Shown here: positions 1-12,059 of the stretch, piece after piece
Numbering within the stretch: position 1 is the first letter of the stretch
Layout of the letters: each line of letters starts with the position of its first letter
Assembly (NCBI GenBank): GCA_032622095.1
Contig: CP136063.1
Span: 34,944,106 to 35,008,105 of the forward strand
Length of the DNA stretch: 64,000 nt
Direction of reading: 5' to 3'
Source of the DNA: Siphonodentalium dalli
Taxonomy: Eukaryota > Mollusca > Scaphopoda > Gadilida > Siphonodentaliidae
The notes under the pieces: model-generated
The model's input: the letters and a program-made list of their open reading frames with translations, nothing else
Told to the model about the DNA's origin: nothing
Databases searched by the model: none
Position numbers and translations under genes: made by a program

Positions 1-539
1 CCGGCATTTCAGCTAAAGACATTGAACTTTCAGCTACGATTAACCCTACTTACATACGTCGACGTCGTCTGAAAGTATTACACTGTTTCTGTTGATAATT
101 TACACAATGTATGGGAGCATATGCATAACTACTGTGTGAATTGTGTTGGGTCTACTGATAGGTACAACATGATTCAATAATATAATTATATATATGGTAC
201 ATGTATGTAATATACGTTCAGTTTAACTGAAATCACTGGTTCTTTTTTTAAGAGGAAAGAAAGGGTATATGTATAAACATATATAGAAGGATAGTTAATA
301 AAATATAGGAAATGAATATAGTTGGGAGAAAATAGTGTCTTTACACGAGTTCATTGAGAAAAGTAAAATTGTGGTATTGTGTGCAAAACATCTTAGTTGT
401 AGTTTAATGTGAGGTTCATGTTCAGGCTAAAAGTTTAATCCGTACATGTATAAGGAAATGTGAATCTCACATTTGTTTTGTCGAGTTTTTGCATTGTTTA
501 ATGATGATAACCCGACCTATATTCATGTAAGTACATGAC
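1..539. other. Intergenic, no gene seen
   Basis: AT-rich sequence in which I see no supported exon. The first ~90 bases closely match positions 13814-13900, which shows that the stretch is repeated inside this window. Confidence 0.5.
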
Positions 540-1070
540 CTATATTCTCGGCAGTCCGCCCATGCAGTACCCCTGTTTGTGTGTCTATTATGTTGCATCT
601 TGGTCTATTTGTGGTTTATGATCCCCATTAGCATATTATTATTTCGATAAGAGCGTACGAAAGTACAGGCATATTTTTGGCCGGACATGTTCGGAGATGA
701 CCTCAGCCGTCTGTCCGATCCCCGCCCACACATTATCACGTCACATACTACGAGTCAATATCGATTTACTCTCAGCGTCCACTCGGCGATGTGGAATAGT
801 GCTTCTGGATAAATTATCGATTAAAACATGACCGCTGGCTTTCCGCCGACTGGTCGATTCGCTATATTTATAACATGTTCGTACTTGATTCCCCTCTATA
901 TATATAAACACTTACGGACATGTTTGTTATATATAGCTTTTCGTCGACCCCCGCAGGTATATAAACTGTCGGTTCTCGATGTGATATCATAGATGGCTCA
1001 ATGAAAATAGAGACGGTGAAGGACGTCTGATGTAATGTGAGTATAAATATAAGTATATATTCTATACAAA
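540..1070. repeat. Repeated promoter-like non-coding block, copy 1
   Basis: This ~500-bp block recurs at about 14880-15430 and 18060-18600, with a more diverged version at 40430-41470. Shared landmarks in order are a gtcacatactacgagtcaat segment, an ATCGATTAAAACATG segment, a run of TATATATAAACA and a GGTATATAAAC segment. The block ends near a donor-like GTGAGTATAA. The two TATA-like stretches suggest a plus-strand promoter, but no transcript start can be shown. It lies 3' of minus-strand WDDW copies at two places and just before a polymerase scrap at 15.47 kb. Confidence 0.55.
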
Positions 1071-1377
1071 ATTGTTTTGAAATATTCAAATATATCGCTG
1101 TTTTAAAAGAACTAGTCTATGGTGGTACTTTGATAAATTCGCAAACGTGACAGGTAAACTTTATTTATAATCCCCGCCCTCATAAATTAATATATATACA
1201 AAATGTTTTAGTGTTTGCCTCATATCCGTAAAATTTGTGTGTGTATGAACGCACCCCACGCACACAGTTATAAAATGCGTACATCAAATTATAGTGAATA
1301 AAATATATATATACTATACCCCTTTGTACACAGAATGGAACTGAGATGAAATCCGATAAAACATTAATCCTTTTATT

Positions 1378-2315
1378 TTAGAAATTGTCAGGGGCGTTGT
1401 CATCTAACGCCCCTTTCACTTTTTTTTTCGGCGGCTCTTCATCGCTGTCACTATCCCACCGACAGGCCGACACATTCACTGCTTCCTCGGCATACTCCCA
1501 GTCGTCCCACGAACTCAAATCCTCCAAGTTCTTTGGCTGGAAACAGAAGAAAAGACGTTCAGTTTTAATTTTTTTAAATAATTGTTATACATATACGAGT
1601 GTTTAACGAAGGTGTGTCAATCTTGGGTTCCTTACTATTTTAGGGCCAGTTATAATTATATATACTTGCATCCTCATAGCACCTCAGCTTTTTATCTTCC
1701 CAATCTTCCCATTCGTCCCATGAACTCATTGCTGTTAACTGTAAACAGAAGACAAGGCGATAGTTAGTTAGTGTCGGATTAAGAATAAACCCTATTCGTT
1801 ATTCTCAGCACTAAAATAGAACATGTAGTATTTAGTTTTGATATTATAACTTAATCAGCTAACTTCATTTACATAAATAAATCAGTATACTCACAGAATC
1901 CATGGGATTCACGTTTTCTTTGTCCGAGTCGTCACCGTGTTCCCACTCAATGGTTGTGGTGGGGGAATGAAATAAAAGGAAACATAAAAATTATCAAAGA
2001 AATCCCTTCCCTATATTTATAGAGTGGGAAAAAGTGAGTTACAAAATTAAAATATGTAATAGCGCTGATATGAAGCGTAATAAATGTTTGTCAGTACAAT
2101 GTTATGATTGAAGCATATTTGGTCGCATTACTAATGTGGAAATGTTAAGAAAAATTCGTCAGTAAATATTGCATGAAATTACTTGTGAAAAGTATTGACA
2201 CAATTCACTATTTATTTTTTTAAAGTTCAGATATATAAGTTATAACGTGTGTACTTACGACATCCGGCTCGCTCATAATCCTTTCCACATCCTGGGTGAA
2301 TAACGTCTTCCTTAT
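1378..2315 (-). pseudogene. WDDW-family copy G1, lacks first exon
   Basis: Minus-strand exons in coding order: 2315-2259 (RKTLF motif, but TQDV where sisters have TPDG), 1966-1895 (KENVNP), 1738-1670 (WDEWEDWEDKKLRCYED) and 1536-1378, which ends in PPKKKVKGALDD and a stop. All junctions are phase 0. Defects: no METP first exon is present, because intron 1 is cut near 2700 and joined to the 3' flank of copy G2. The acceptor of the KEN exon reads CAT instead of CAG. The LRCYE exon uses a GC donor (GCAAGT). An AATAAA-type signal follows the stop in sister copies. It is probably not expressed as a normal protein. Confidence 0.65.
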
Positions 2316-2864
2316 CTGCAAATTAAAAAACGATGCAAAATTACAACTATTAAGAGCGTGTCATATTAAAACAAAAGATAGGGGGGGGACACAGAATAGT
2401 AAACAGTTTGAATGAATATGTTATAAAAATCGTGTTCCACGTAACTCGTCTTTCGTTTAGCCCCCGGATATAGTAAAGAGCATTATTAGTTACTGTTTTC
2501 CCGATATCAAAATAATAAAGAGCGTTTGGGGTGTGTAATTAAACCTATAGAATCGCACCGCGTTACAGAATCGAAACGATGCCAATGTATTATGTACGTG
2601 CTAATTATGTTATACAAAGCATAAAGTTTATCACACAAATCCCTGGTTTCAACAGGTAAGAATATTTCTCAAACGAACGCTACTATTGCCTTTAACAAAT
2701 TGACGAGTGTATAAACGCACCCCCATGCACACAGTTATAAAATGTGTACATCAAATTATAGTGAATAAAATATATATGTATACTATACCCTTTTTACACA
2801 GAATGGAACTGAGACGAAATCCGATAAAATATTAATCCATTTATTATAGAAATTGTCAGGGGCG

Positions 2865-4387
2865 TTAATCCGTATTGTCCCCTTTCACTTTCTTCTTCGG
2901 CGGCTCTGCATCGTCATCGCTGTCCCACGAGCACGCTGCCAGGTTCACTCCTTCCTCGGCATACTCCCAGTCGTCCCAGGAGCTCAAATCCTCCAAGTTC
3001 TTTGACTGGAAACAGAAGAAAAGACGTTCGGTTTTAAATTTTTTTAAATAATTGTTATACGGATACGAGTGATTAACGAAGGTGTGTCAATCTTCGGTTA
3101 TCAATATGGTTCCTTACTATTTTAGGGCCAGTTATAATTATATATACTTACATCCTCATAGCACCTCAGCTTGCTATCTTCCCCATCTTCCCATTCGTCC
3201 CATGAACTCATTGCTGTTAACTGTAAACAGAAGACAAGGCGATAGTGTCGAATTTAAATCGAACAACAATATAGATAATAAGAAAGTTCATTTTATTTAT
3301 ATGAAAAAATAATCTTTAATCTCCCTGAGAAATTGCTGCTTATGCTAGTTAGTTAGCGTCGGATTAAGAATAAACCCTATTCGTTATTCCCAGCACTAAA
3401 ATAGAACATGTAGTATTTAGTTTTGATATTATAACTTAATCAGCTAACTTCATTTACATAAATAAATCAGTATACTCACAGAATCCATAGGATTCACGTT
3501 TTCTTTGTCCGAGTCGTGTTCCCACTCTATGGTTGTGGTGGGAGACTGAAATAAAAAGGAAACATTAAAATTATCAAAGAAATCCATTCCCTATATTTAT
3601 AGAGTGGGAAAAAGTGAGTTACAAAATTAAAATATGTAATAGCGCTGATTTGAAGCGTAATAAATTTTTGTCAGTACAATGTTATGAATGAAGCCTGTTT
3701 GTTCGCATTACTAATGTGGAAATGTTAAGAAAAATTCGTTAGTAAAAATTGCATGAAATTACTTGCGAAAAGTATTGACACAATTCACTAGTTTTTATAA
3801 AAGTTCAGATATATAAGTTGTAATGTGTGTGCTTACCATATCCGTTTCGCTCGTTATTCTTTCCCCATCCGGGGTAAATAAGGTCTTCCTTATCTGTAAA
3901 TTAAAAACGATGCAAAATTACAACTATTAAGAGCGTGTCATATTTAAAAAAAAAAATAGTGGGCGACACAGAATAGTAAAAAATATAGACTTTACAGAAC
4001 ATGAATATGTTATAAAAATCGTGTTCCACGTAACTCGTCTTTCGTTTAGCCCTCGGATATAGTAAAGAGCGTTATTAGTTACTGTTTTCCCGATATGAAA
4101 ATAATAAAGAGCGTTTGGGGTGTGTAATTAATACCTATAGAATCGCCCCCGTGTTACAGAAGCAAAAAACTCGACGCCAATGTACGTGCTAATTATGTTA
4201 TGCGAAGCATAAAGGTTATCACAAAGAAATCCCTGGTTTCAACAAGTAAGAATATTTCTCAAACGAACGCTACTATTGCCTTTAACTAAATGTTATGTTC
4301 AATTTAAAATGAAATAAAAGTTATATTTATACATACCATTTCCATCGTGGGTGTCTCGCCGTCACTAAATGCGTTAGGTGTTTCCAT
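2865..4387 (-). CDS. WDDW-family acidic protein, intact five-exon copy G2
   Basis: Exons in coding order: 4387-4337 (starts METPNAFSDGETPTMEM), 3893-3837 (RKTLFTPDGE), 3545-3480 (TIEWEHDSDKENVNP), 3220-3152 (WDEWEDGEDSKLRCYED) and 3005-2865 (SKNLEDLSSWDDWEYAEEG, then PPKKKVKGDNTD and stop). All introns have GT-AG ends and every junction is phase 0, giving about 127 residues. The protein is acidic with a C-terminal basic cluster like a nuclear import signal. RxLF, KENxxP and LxCxE resemble cyclin-docking, APC/C-degron and retinoblastoma-binding motifs; that function is inference. The TATA-like site found upstream of the sister gene at 20.0 kb is missing, because the upstream sequence is fused to a broken exon of copy G3 at about 4418. 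Confidence 0.75.
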
Positions 4388-4418
4388 GTTTGAGAAGTTG
4401 TGTGAAGTGAAGTATTTC

Positions 4419-5090
4419 ACCTCAGCTTGCTATCTTCCCCATCTTCCCATTCGTCCCATGAACTCATTTCTGTTAACTGTAAACAGAAGACAAGGCGATA
4501 GTGTCGAATTTAAATCGAACAACAATATAGATAATAAGAAAGTTCATTTTATTTATATGAAAAAATAATCTTTAATCTCCCTGAGAAATTGCTGCTTATG
4601 CTAGTTAGTTAGCGTCGGATTAAGAATAAACCCTATTCGTTATTCCCAGCACTAAAATAGAACATGTAGTATTTAGTTTTGATATTATAACTTAATCAGC
4701 TAACTTCATTTACATAAATAAATCAGTATACTCACAGAATCCATAGGATTCACGTTTTCTTTGTCCGAGTCGTCACCGTGTTCCCACTCAATGATTGTGG
4801 TGGGGGAATGAAATAAAAGGAAACATAAAAATTATCAAAGAAATCCCTTCCCTATATTTATAGAGTGGGAAAAAGTGAGTTACAAAATTAAAATATGTAA
4901 TAGCGCTGATATGAAGCGTAATAAATGTTTGTCAGTACAATGTTATGATTGAAGCATATTTGGTCGCATTACTAATGTGGAAATGTTAAGAAAAATTCGT
5001 CATATATATATAAGTTGTAATGTGTGTGCTTACCATATCCGTTTCGCTCGTTATTCTTTCCCCATTCGGGGTAAATAAGGTCTTCCTTAT
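4419..5090 (-). pseudogene. WDDW-family copy G3, truncated
   Basis: Exons: 5090-5034 (RKTLFTPNGE), 4807-4736 (KENVNP; acceptor mutated from CAG to CAT) and about 4479-4425. The last one is cut inside the LRCYE exon, so it reads SKLR and then a stop created by the fusion with the 5' flank of G2. First and last exons are absent. The junction shares a short CACCT with both parents, as expected for microhomology-mediated joining. Confidence 0.65.
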
Positions 5091-5099
5091 CTGTAAATT

Positions 5100-5925
5100 A
5101 AAAAACGATGCAAAATTACAACTATTAAAAGCGTGTCATATTTAAAAAAAAAAATAGGGGGCGACACAGCATAGTAAAAAATATAGACTTTACAGAACAT
5201 GAATATGTTATAAAAATCGTGTTCCACGTAACTCGTCTTTCGTTTAGCCCTCGGATATAGTAAAGAGCGTTATTAGTTACTGTTTTCCCGATATGAAAAT
5301 AATAAAGAGCGTTTGGGGTGTGTGATTAAACCTATAGAATCGCACCTCGTTACAGAATCGAAACGACGCCAATGTATTATGTACGTGCTAATTATGTTAT
5401 ACAAAGCATAAAGTTTATCACAAAAAACAGTACATGGTGACCGTATATATTTATGAGCACGTTTGAATACCAAGCGATTTGGATTGACGAAATACGTGTA
5501 TATACCGTAGATATATTTACATTATTTGTCTAGTAAACCCTTCCATTTAGACCAGCGACTTTCAAAGATAGTATTCCTGCAGTTATTATAGTGATTTAAC
5601 TGCAAATATGCCCCAAACTCTCCATTCAAAAATGATAATCTTGTGAGAACTTCCTATATTTTTTGGTAATTTTTTTTAAAACTTTACAGATATTTAGTGT
5701 CATGGGAACCTGTGTACCTGCAATTATGATATCGGTACGACTATTTTTTGTGGAGTTATTCCCCTATTTTGACTGGAATGATTTGATCTGTCCAGTGAAC
5801 AAAGCTGGCTTTCATTTGCGAATTGTCAAACGCGTTACTATTGCACTGTGGCATGTTTATGTGTGTGTATAAGCATGGAGGCGGTGTCAATGGATTTGAT
5901 GACTTAAAACTATTTGACTTATTAA
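5100..5925. other. Intron remnant then unassigned sequence
   Basis: 5100-5450 matches the first intron of the WDDW genes (for example 3.9-4.25 kb). From about 5450 to the MITE at 5926 I see no gene. Confidence 0.5.
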
Positions 5926-6245
5926 CCCAACAGAACGGCCCTGTGCCAATGCATTCTCTTATATATGCGAGTCGACCATAGGTCGCCTCGCATGTATAAG
6001 AGAATGCATTGGCCAATTGGCCAATTTTTTTAGGCCAATGCATTCTCTTATATATGCGAGGCGACCTATGGTTGACTCGCATATATAAGAGAATGCATTG
6101 GCACAGGGCATAACTGTAACCATCACAATGTGGTCAATGAACCGGTTCCAATGATATCCATATTTGTATGGTTCTATTGAGACAGACCGAAGATATTTTA
6201 GGCTGTTGCAGCTTTATTTGGCCGGTTTGTTGGGTAAAGGGTTAA
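5922..6245. mobile_element. TTAA MITE (piggyBac-like), copy 1, with two palindromes
   Basis: Flanked by TTAA at 5922-5925 and 6242-6245. The right end reads GTTGGGTAAAGGG before TTAA; the left end begins CCCAAC, having apparently lost TTTACCC from the full end CCCTTTACCCAAC seen in copies 2 and 3. The interior holds two near-perfect palindromes (about 5944-6014 and 6032-6104) built on the arm CCAATGCATTCTCTTATATA around a GTCGACC/GGTCG centre, then a unique part shared with the copies at 50.9 and 54.6 kb. It is non-autonomous. TTAA targeting and a CCC start fit the piggyBac superfamily. Confidence 0.8.
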
Positions 6246-6660
6246 TTAAGAGATTTATCCCACAGGGAGCCTCACACAGATGGAAGCATGCACTGCAGAG
6301 TGTCGTCTGCTCCCATCTATGTGGGGCACTATAAAGGGTTATGTACCACAATGTACTCACTAATATGTAGTGATTTTGGAATAGAATTCTATATATTCCA
6401 AACCACTTTTATGGGTTTTCTCCGAGATTCAGATATATAGAGTGTCTGCTAGTAACAACCAGGCTGGGTTATCTCCCTTAATTTGCCTGTGGACGACACA
6501 TACATCTGGATCTTTTGTATAACCTTAAATGGGGACAAGTTTGTATCAAGCTCTGATGATGCCAAATTCTCATTAGCTTTCACATTTAAGTGTCCAACCT
6601 CTTGAATGTGGCCACAACGCATCATCATTTCTGAAAACAGTCTGCTAATAATCTATCTCC

Positions 6661-6900
6661 TCACTAAGTTTATATATACAATACAATTTATACAGTATAT
6701 ACAAACAATACAGCAGGGTCTCTAGTCACTAAGTTTATATATACAATACAATTTATACAAACAATACAACAGGGTCTCCACTCACTAAGTTTATATATAC
6801 AATACAATTTATACAGTATATACAAACAATACAGTAGGGTCTCTCCTCACTAAGTTTATATATACAATACAATTTATACAGTATATACAAACAATACAGG
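6661..6900. repeat. ~65-bp minisatellite, four copies
   Basis: Units start near 6661, 6727, 6782 and 6847 with TCACTAAGTTTATATATAC and end in an AACAATACAG(C/T)AGGGTCTC-like stretch. The second unit lacks about 11 bases. Non-coding. Confidence 0.85.
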
Positions 6901-7975
6901 TAAAATTTGAATTGGGGGTTTGGTAGCTGATTGAGCCACTCCTAGTTGTGGTTTTGTTTATATTAATATTGAATAAATATAAATATATTTTGTATGTGGA
7001 TATTATAACTCCTTTTATCCCGCATGGTTGTTATTAATAGCAAGATAGGTTTGCCTTAATGACTACCCTTTTATTAATCACAAAAGCAATGGGTTGTCGG
7101 AAACGTGTTTATGGACCTCCAGCTTTCTTGTCATTGGTGAAGGCCCTTTTTTGGTACCACCCAAGCGCCAACCATGGTGTCCTGGTCGACGATCACATAT
7201 CTAGTCCTGAAACACACTAAGCATAGCTGTTAGCTCAAGGGGTACCCCCTCCCAAAATGGAAGCAGGAAACATTGGGTGGGAGGGTGGGTTGTGCTAAAC
7301 AATGTCGACCGAATCGGTCAAATGAATTACTTGAAAAGACAGTATGCTGGAGTGTGATTACTCACTTGACCTGGTGCCAGACGAAATAGTTCCTCCCTCA
7401 ATATCGATGGGCTTTGTTCCAATGCTTTATCATATATCCTCGTTCCTTTAGGGCAAGCAAAGGCATTATCTCTGTTGACAATTAGTGAAGTGAGGAATAG
7501 AAGCTGGCAAATTGAGTGGCTGATTCATAAAATAAAAATAAAACATCCATGTTTCCGGTTTGTCTTGCTTCTCAATTGCATACATGGCTTTTTCATTGAT
7601 TTACTTCCTTGATTTACATGTTCAAAAAAATATTTATCAGAAAATATTTATTAGTATTTGAGAACTCGGCATATATAAGAACAGAGGCGGACTGGGCCAA
7701 AAAACCAGCCCGGGAAATGAATATAATACTAGACGAAGTTATTCTGGTTTCGTCAGCCACGAAACACGAAACCAGAATTTTAGTCAATTGTGGTTTATTT
7801 ACTGCTACTAAGCCTATTAAATGTATTCATCGTTCTGTTTGCAATGATCGACAAGTACATATATCCCAACAGTTCTGTAGCGGACATTTATAGCAATATA
7901 TTCGTGCGTGGTGTTTTACTCCATACATTGGGAAACACAACCGCACGACCACTTTGTGCGATACACGTGTTCATT
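6901..7975. other. Intergenic repeats, no gene seen
   Basis: No supported exon. The stretch about 7529-7617 recurs nearly unchanged at about 10775-10860. Confidence 0.5.
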
Positions 7976-7980
7976 GTACC

Positions 7981-8359
7981 TACCCCGCTGGACAAAACAA
8001 GTGTCCATTGGCACCGCGGTGTATTTGCCGTTCGGCCGCGGTGTCAGAGTTTGTAACTGCAGTTGAGCACCGCGGCCGAACGGCAAGTACACCGTGGCCC
8101 AACAGCAAGTACACTGCGGCCGAAAGGCAACTACACCGCAGCCGAACGGCATGTACACCGTGGTTAGATTTCTGGTTAGTATCGTCTTTTTTCAGTTTAA
8201 TGAACGTACACTGCGGCAATTACACCATGGCCGAACGGCAAGTACACCGCGGCCCAACTGTAGTTAGCCGGTGGAGCCGCGGTGTAGTTGCATTTCAGCC
8301 ACGGTGGCAACGCTAACTGCACCGCGGTTAGGTGGACACTGGTTTTGTCAAGCAGGGTA
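7981..8359. mobile_element. GC-rich inverted-repeat element, copy 1
   Basis: Ends are inverted repeats with the motif CTGGACAAAACAAGTGTCCA on the left and its near complement on the right, flanked by TA on both sides, which suggests TA target duplication. The interior is a mosaic of direct and inverted copies of CCGCGG(C)CGAACGGCAAGTACAC, much richer in GC than the surroundings. No transposase is encoded. Related copies lie at 8709-8934 and 37356-37734. Confidence 0.75.
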
Positions 8360-8708
8360 TATATATTATATTTATAAAAAAGCCTAACACCTGTCAAAAG
8401 CTGCAAATAAATTGCCCGATTTGGAAAGATCGAATGCGTAGATATGTGATTTTCTGTTTTCAGAGAGTGGGGAAAATGACACTAAATTAGTCATATGTGA
8501 TCATAAATTATATTTTTTTTTAAATGTAATGGTTAAAAAACTACTTGCATGACTCATCGTCTGTATATTTTTCGGTGCGGTGATTGTAATCTTCGCGTTG
8601 ATCCTTGACGCAACCCATTTAACATAAACGCGGTCTGTGTTAAACTTCAACGCGGTCGTAACTTACCAACACTGCGTTATCAACACAACGACCGCGTTGT
8701 GTTGAAGG
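8360..8708. other. Intergenic; part of an AACGCGGT-rich repeat
   Basis: From about 8590 to the next element, and again at about 8935-8970, AACGCGGT and its complement recur in both orientations. This looks like an older inverted-repeat element into which the 8709 element inserted. No gene seen. Confidence 0.45.
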
Positions 8709-8934
8709 TACCCCTCTGGACAAAACAAGTGTCCACTTAACCGCGGTGCGGTTTGCGTTGCCACTGTGGCCGAACTGCAACTACACCACGGCTCCACCAG
8801 CTGACTGCAGTTCGGCCGCGGTGTACTTGCCGTTCGGCCGCGGTGTACTCAACCGCGGTTACACAAAATGACACCGCGGCCGAACGGCAAGTACACCGCG
8901 GTGGCAGTGGACACTTGTTTTGTCCAGCGGGGTA
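8709..8934. mobile_element. GC-rich inverted-repeat element, copy 2 (short)
   Basis: Same terminal motif as the element at 7981, flanked by TA, with a shorter interior of CCGCGGTGTACTTGCCGTTC-type repeats. Confidence 0.75.
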
Positions 8935-8969
8935 CAACCGCGTTGTTAACTCATGAGAACCGCGTTAAA

Positions 8970-9600
8970 AGGGACACTTATTTTGAGAAGGTCTGTGCAT
9001 GTGCTGTCAAAGTGACAGTTCTGATAGATTGGTTGAATTCAATTTCAACACTGTTCAATGATTGGGAGGAACGTACTTCAAAGATTGACAAGAAGAAGAA
9101 AGCATTTGTGAATAACTTCATTTTTATTTTTCTATTAGATCACCTATTTTGGCACCAGGAAACACTTTTTGCCCATTGAGACTACTCGAGTTTCGAATAT
9201 AGCATTCGGTTTAATGTTTTTCAAATCGTTTGGAATTTTCCGGATTTTGCCAAAATCATCAGATTTATTGCATTGCATTGTCGCAAATAGTTCACCAACC
9301 AACAGATGTTCCTTCGGTTAATCCTTCATATACACTCAATGGTATAACTGTGATCCCTGACGTAATGCACATAGAAAACAAACTCATGTTTTCCAATTTA
9401 TTTGTCCAAAATTGAAAAAATGAACAGACGATAAAATATCAGACCACGTGCTTTTTACCGGAAGTAAATATAACCGGTGTTCTTAAAAATGTGACCGGTG
9501 AACCAAAAATAAGTCCCTATCACTAGCGTATTGAGGGAGGATTTTTTTTTTTGAGATTGCGATAAATAGTTTTGCTGCAGCCATGAAGCGGACTTTTAGT
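8970..9600. other. Intergenic, nothing recognised
   Basis: Unique-looking AT-rich sequence. Short open frames here lack codon or family evidence. Confidence 0.45.
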
Positions 9601-10500
9601 GATGCGGGCGTTAATTATAGCCCCTTTAAAAAGTGGGTTTAACTGTTTTGCACCTATCCGTCCGTACATGCGTCTGTGTGTGCGACCGTACGTACGACCG
9701 TCCGATGTTTGTTCATGTCATAACTTGAACAGTAGTTCTCCGATCTCAATGAAATTAGGTATGGATGTTCACTACAATGGGGACATTAAATAGAGGGTTC
9801 CATCGTTTTGTTCCGATTTTCCATTCTAGAGTTATTCATCTTTGTTTATCTGGAAATGTTGGCTTTTGCATGGTATGCCTGGTGACAGTTCATGTTGTAA
9901 CTTCAACAGTTTTGATGGGATCTCAATGAAATTTGGTGTGGACGTTCACTACAATGAGGACATTAAATAGAGGGTTCCATAGTTTTGTTCCGATTTTCCA
10001 TTCTAGAGTTATTCATCTTTGTTTATCTGGAAATGTTGGCTTTTGCATGGTATGCCTGGTGTCAGTTCATGTTGTAACTTCAACAGTTTTGGTGGGATCT
10101 CAATGAAATTTGGTATGGATGTTCACAGCTATGAGGACATTAAATAGAGGGTTTCATCGTTTTGTTCGGATTTTCAATTCTAGAGTTATACATCTTCGAT
10201 TATCTGGAAATGTTGGATTTTGGTCCGTCTGGTGTCTTTTCGTGTCATAAATTGAACAGTAATGCTCGGATCTCAATGAAATTTGGTATGGATGTTCACC
10301 ATTATGAGGACATTTAATGGCACATTCAACTATTTGTCTTGTTTTGTTTTTTTGTTCTATAGTTATTCATCTTTGTTTATATGAAAATGCTGATTTTTGG
10401 GTCCATCTGTCTGAGTATAGCAGTCATATTTTATAGATATACCCACACTAGGCGGTATGTAACAAGGGAGTATGTACCGGACGACAGTCCATCTCTTGTT
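9600..10500. repeat. ~165-180-bp tandem repeat block, type B, copy 1
   Basis: Diverged tandem units contain ATCTCAATGAAATTTGGTATG, GAGGACATTAAATAGAGGG and ATTCATCTTTGTTTATCTGG. The block opens with a TTTTGCACCTATCCGTCCGT-like start and closes with GGACGACAGTCCATCTCTTG. The same start, units and end occur at 59575-61009, so both are copies of one mobile or dispersed element. Confidence 0.75.
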
Positions 10501-11267
10501 TTTAATGGCCTAACTTTAAAAGATTATGCTATATATTAATTAAAAATAATATAATATAATACTACTTGTATTGTTAATAAACAAATAAAAAATAGAAGGT
10601 CTCTTCTCACTAGGGCCCAGTGAAACTTCGAGTACATGTATTCTATATCGTAGTGAAGCTTCCGATTCTTATGGATTCAAATTTTGAATGGTGGGGTCAA
10701 ACTGACAAACAAACAAATGACCAATGGGCTCACTTCAGTAAAATACACAATCAGAAGAAGATACGTGAGGCCAAAATAAAAATAAAACATCCATGTTTCC
10801 GGTTTGTCTTGCTTCTCAATTGCATACATGGCTTTTTCATTGATTTACTTCCTTGATTTACCGTCTTGTTTATATTTTCCCCACCATGCAAGAGCACTGC
10901 ATGGTAGTACTTGTATAGTTGGTTAGGCATGGACTAGCATAATGAGAAAAAATAGGGCTTCAGTAACCACTGCTTGAGATAAAAGTCTCTCTTAAAGTGG
11001 AGCTGAGAAATACATAAATGATCATCATTGTCTGAGTTTGTGCCTCTGTTGCGTCATGATGTGAGCTTCTGCTTAAAGTGACGTGAAACACCAATTAAGA
11101 AAACAAACCACCATTCGAGAAATTCAAATGGCTGATTCAGTGGAGCATAGACATAAATGATTGCCATTGCCTGATTGTGTAGGTCGTGTTATGAGCTTCC
11201 ACTTAAAGTGACGTTAACTAAATGTAGCTGACTATATAAGTACTTACCTTGGTTGAAACCTTGGATA
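10500..11267. other. Intergenic, no gene seen
   Basis: Contains the second copy (about 10775-10860) of the 88-bp repeat of 7529-7617. No exon supported. Confidence 0.45.
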
Positions 11268-11760
11268 TGGTCAATTCATGGCCATCACCTATGCAGCCAT
11301 TGAAATAATTTCCGAGTGATGGGCAATAATAATTTAATGGGCATTAAGTGTGGTCATTTGATGGCCACTACCTGGGCAGCCATTGAAATCATGGCCATTA
11401 ATATTACAACAGTTGTGAGTGATGGGCATTAATTTGCAATAATAATGTAATGGGCATTAAATTGGTTAGTTGATGGCCATTACATATGAGGCCATCAAGA
11501 TTATGGGCATTAATTTCATGACAATTGTACTTGGCATTAAAAGTATACCAAATCATTGCCATTAAATTCAGTCAATACAAATTTTAATGGGGTTTAATGG
11601 GCATTAGAAAAATAGAACGTGTGTTTAATGGCCAATTTAATGTTTATAATGGTGAACTGGCCATTAAATCTTTAAAATTAATGGTGTTTTAATGGGTTCA
11701 GTGGAGCCCCATTAAAATTGTTGTTACAAGAATTAATGGTGTAAACTAATGGTTTTACAG
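11268..11760. repeat. ATGGGCATTAA / GGCCATTAA-rich sequence
   Basis: About 490 bases in which ATGGGCATTAA, GGCCATTAA and their complements recur many times in both orientations with loose spacing. This gives large folding potential. It resembles a decayed inverted-repeat element; no ends were identified. Confidence 0.55.
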
Positions 11761-11924
11761 TGCATGTACAGTGCATGTACAGTAGTGCAAGTTAAACAAG
11801 AGATAATGGTATAATAGCAAATCAACATTTCAAAAATTAGTTAATGATTACCTTAGATATTTCGAATTAATGCAAATTTATGAGGCATATCGTGTTTACT
11901 CTCCAGGCAACTGAGCCAGAAATA

Positions 11925-12055
11925 GCCATGTGGTCCACAGTCCTGACATCGGATGATTTCGGTGTAACTTTCGTACAAACTGAACAGGTCGCCATGTGGT
12001 CCACAGTCCTGACATCGGATGATTTCGGTGTAACTTTCGTACAAACTGAACATGT
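11925..12055. repeat. Tandem duplication, two ~69-bp units
   Basis: GCCATGTGGTCCACAGTCCT begins each unit (about 11925 and 11992) and the two are nearly identical through GTACAAACTGAACA. Confidence 0.85.
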
Positions 12056-12059
12056 CGCT

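Noticed and set aside
1385-1606. Plus-strand frames reading SGALSSNAPFTFFF at each WDDW terminal exon
   Set aside because: They are the antisense of the minus-strand terminal exon, which has the splice signal, acidic composition and nuclear signal.
5756-6082. 108-codon open frame with RSPRIYKRMHW as a gene
   Set aside because: It lies in the MITE palindrome, and the same peptide appears wherever the palindrome does, on both strands.
7916-8316. Overlapping open frames in the GC-rich element
   Set aside because: Open in many frames on both strands because of the CG-rich modules; no family features.
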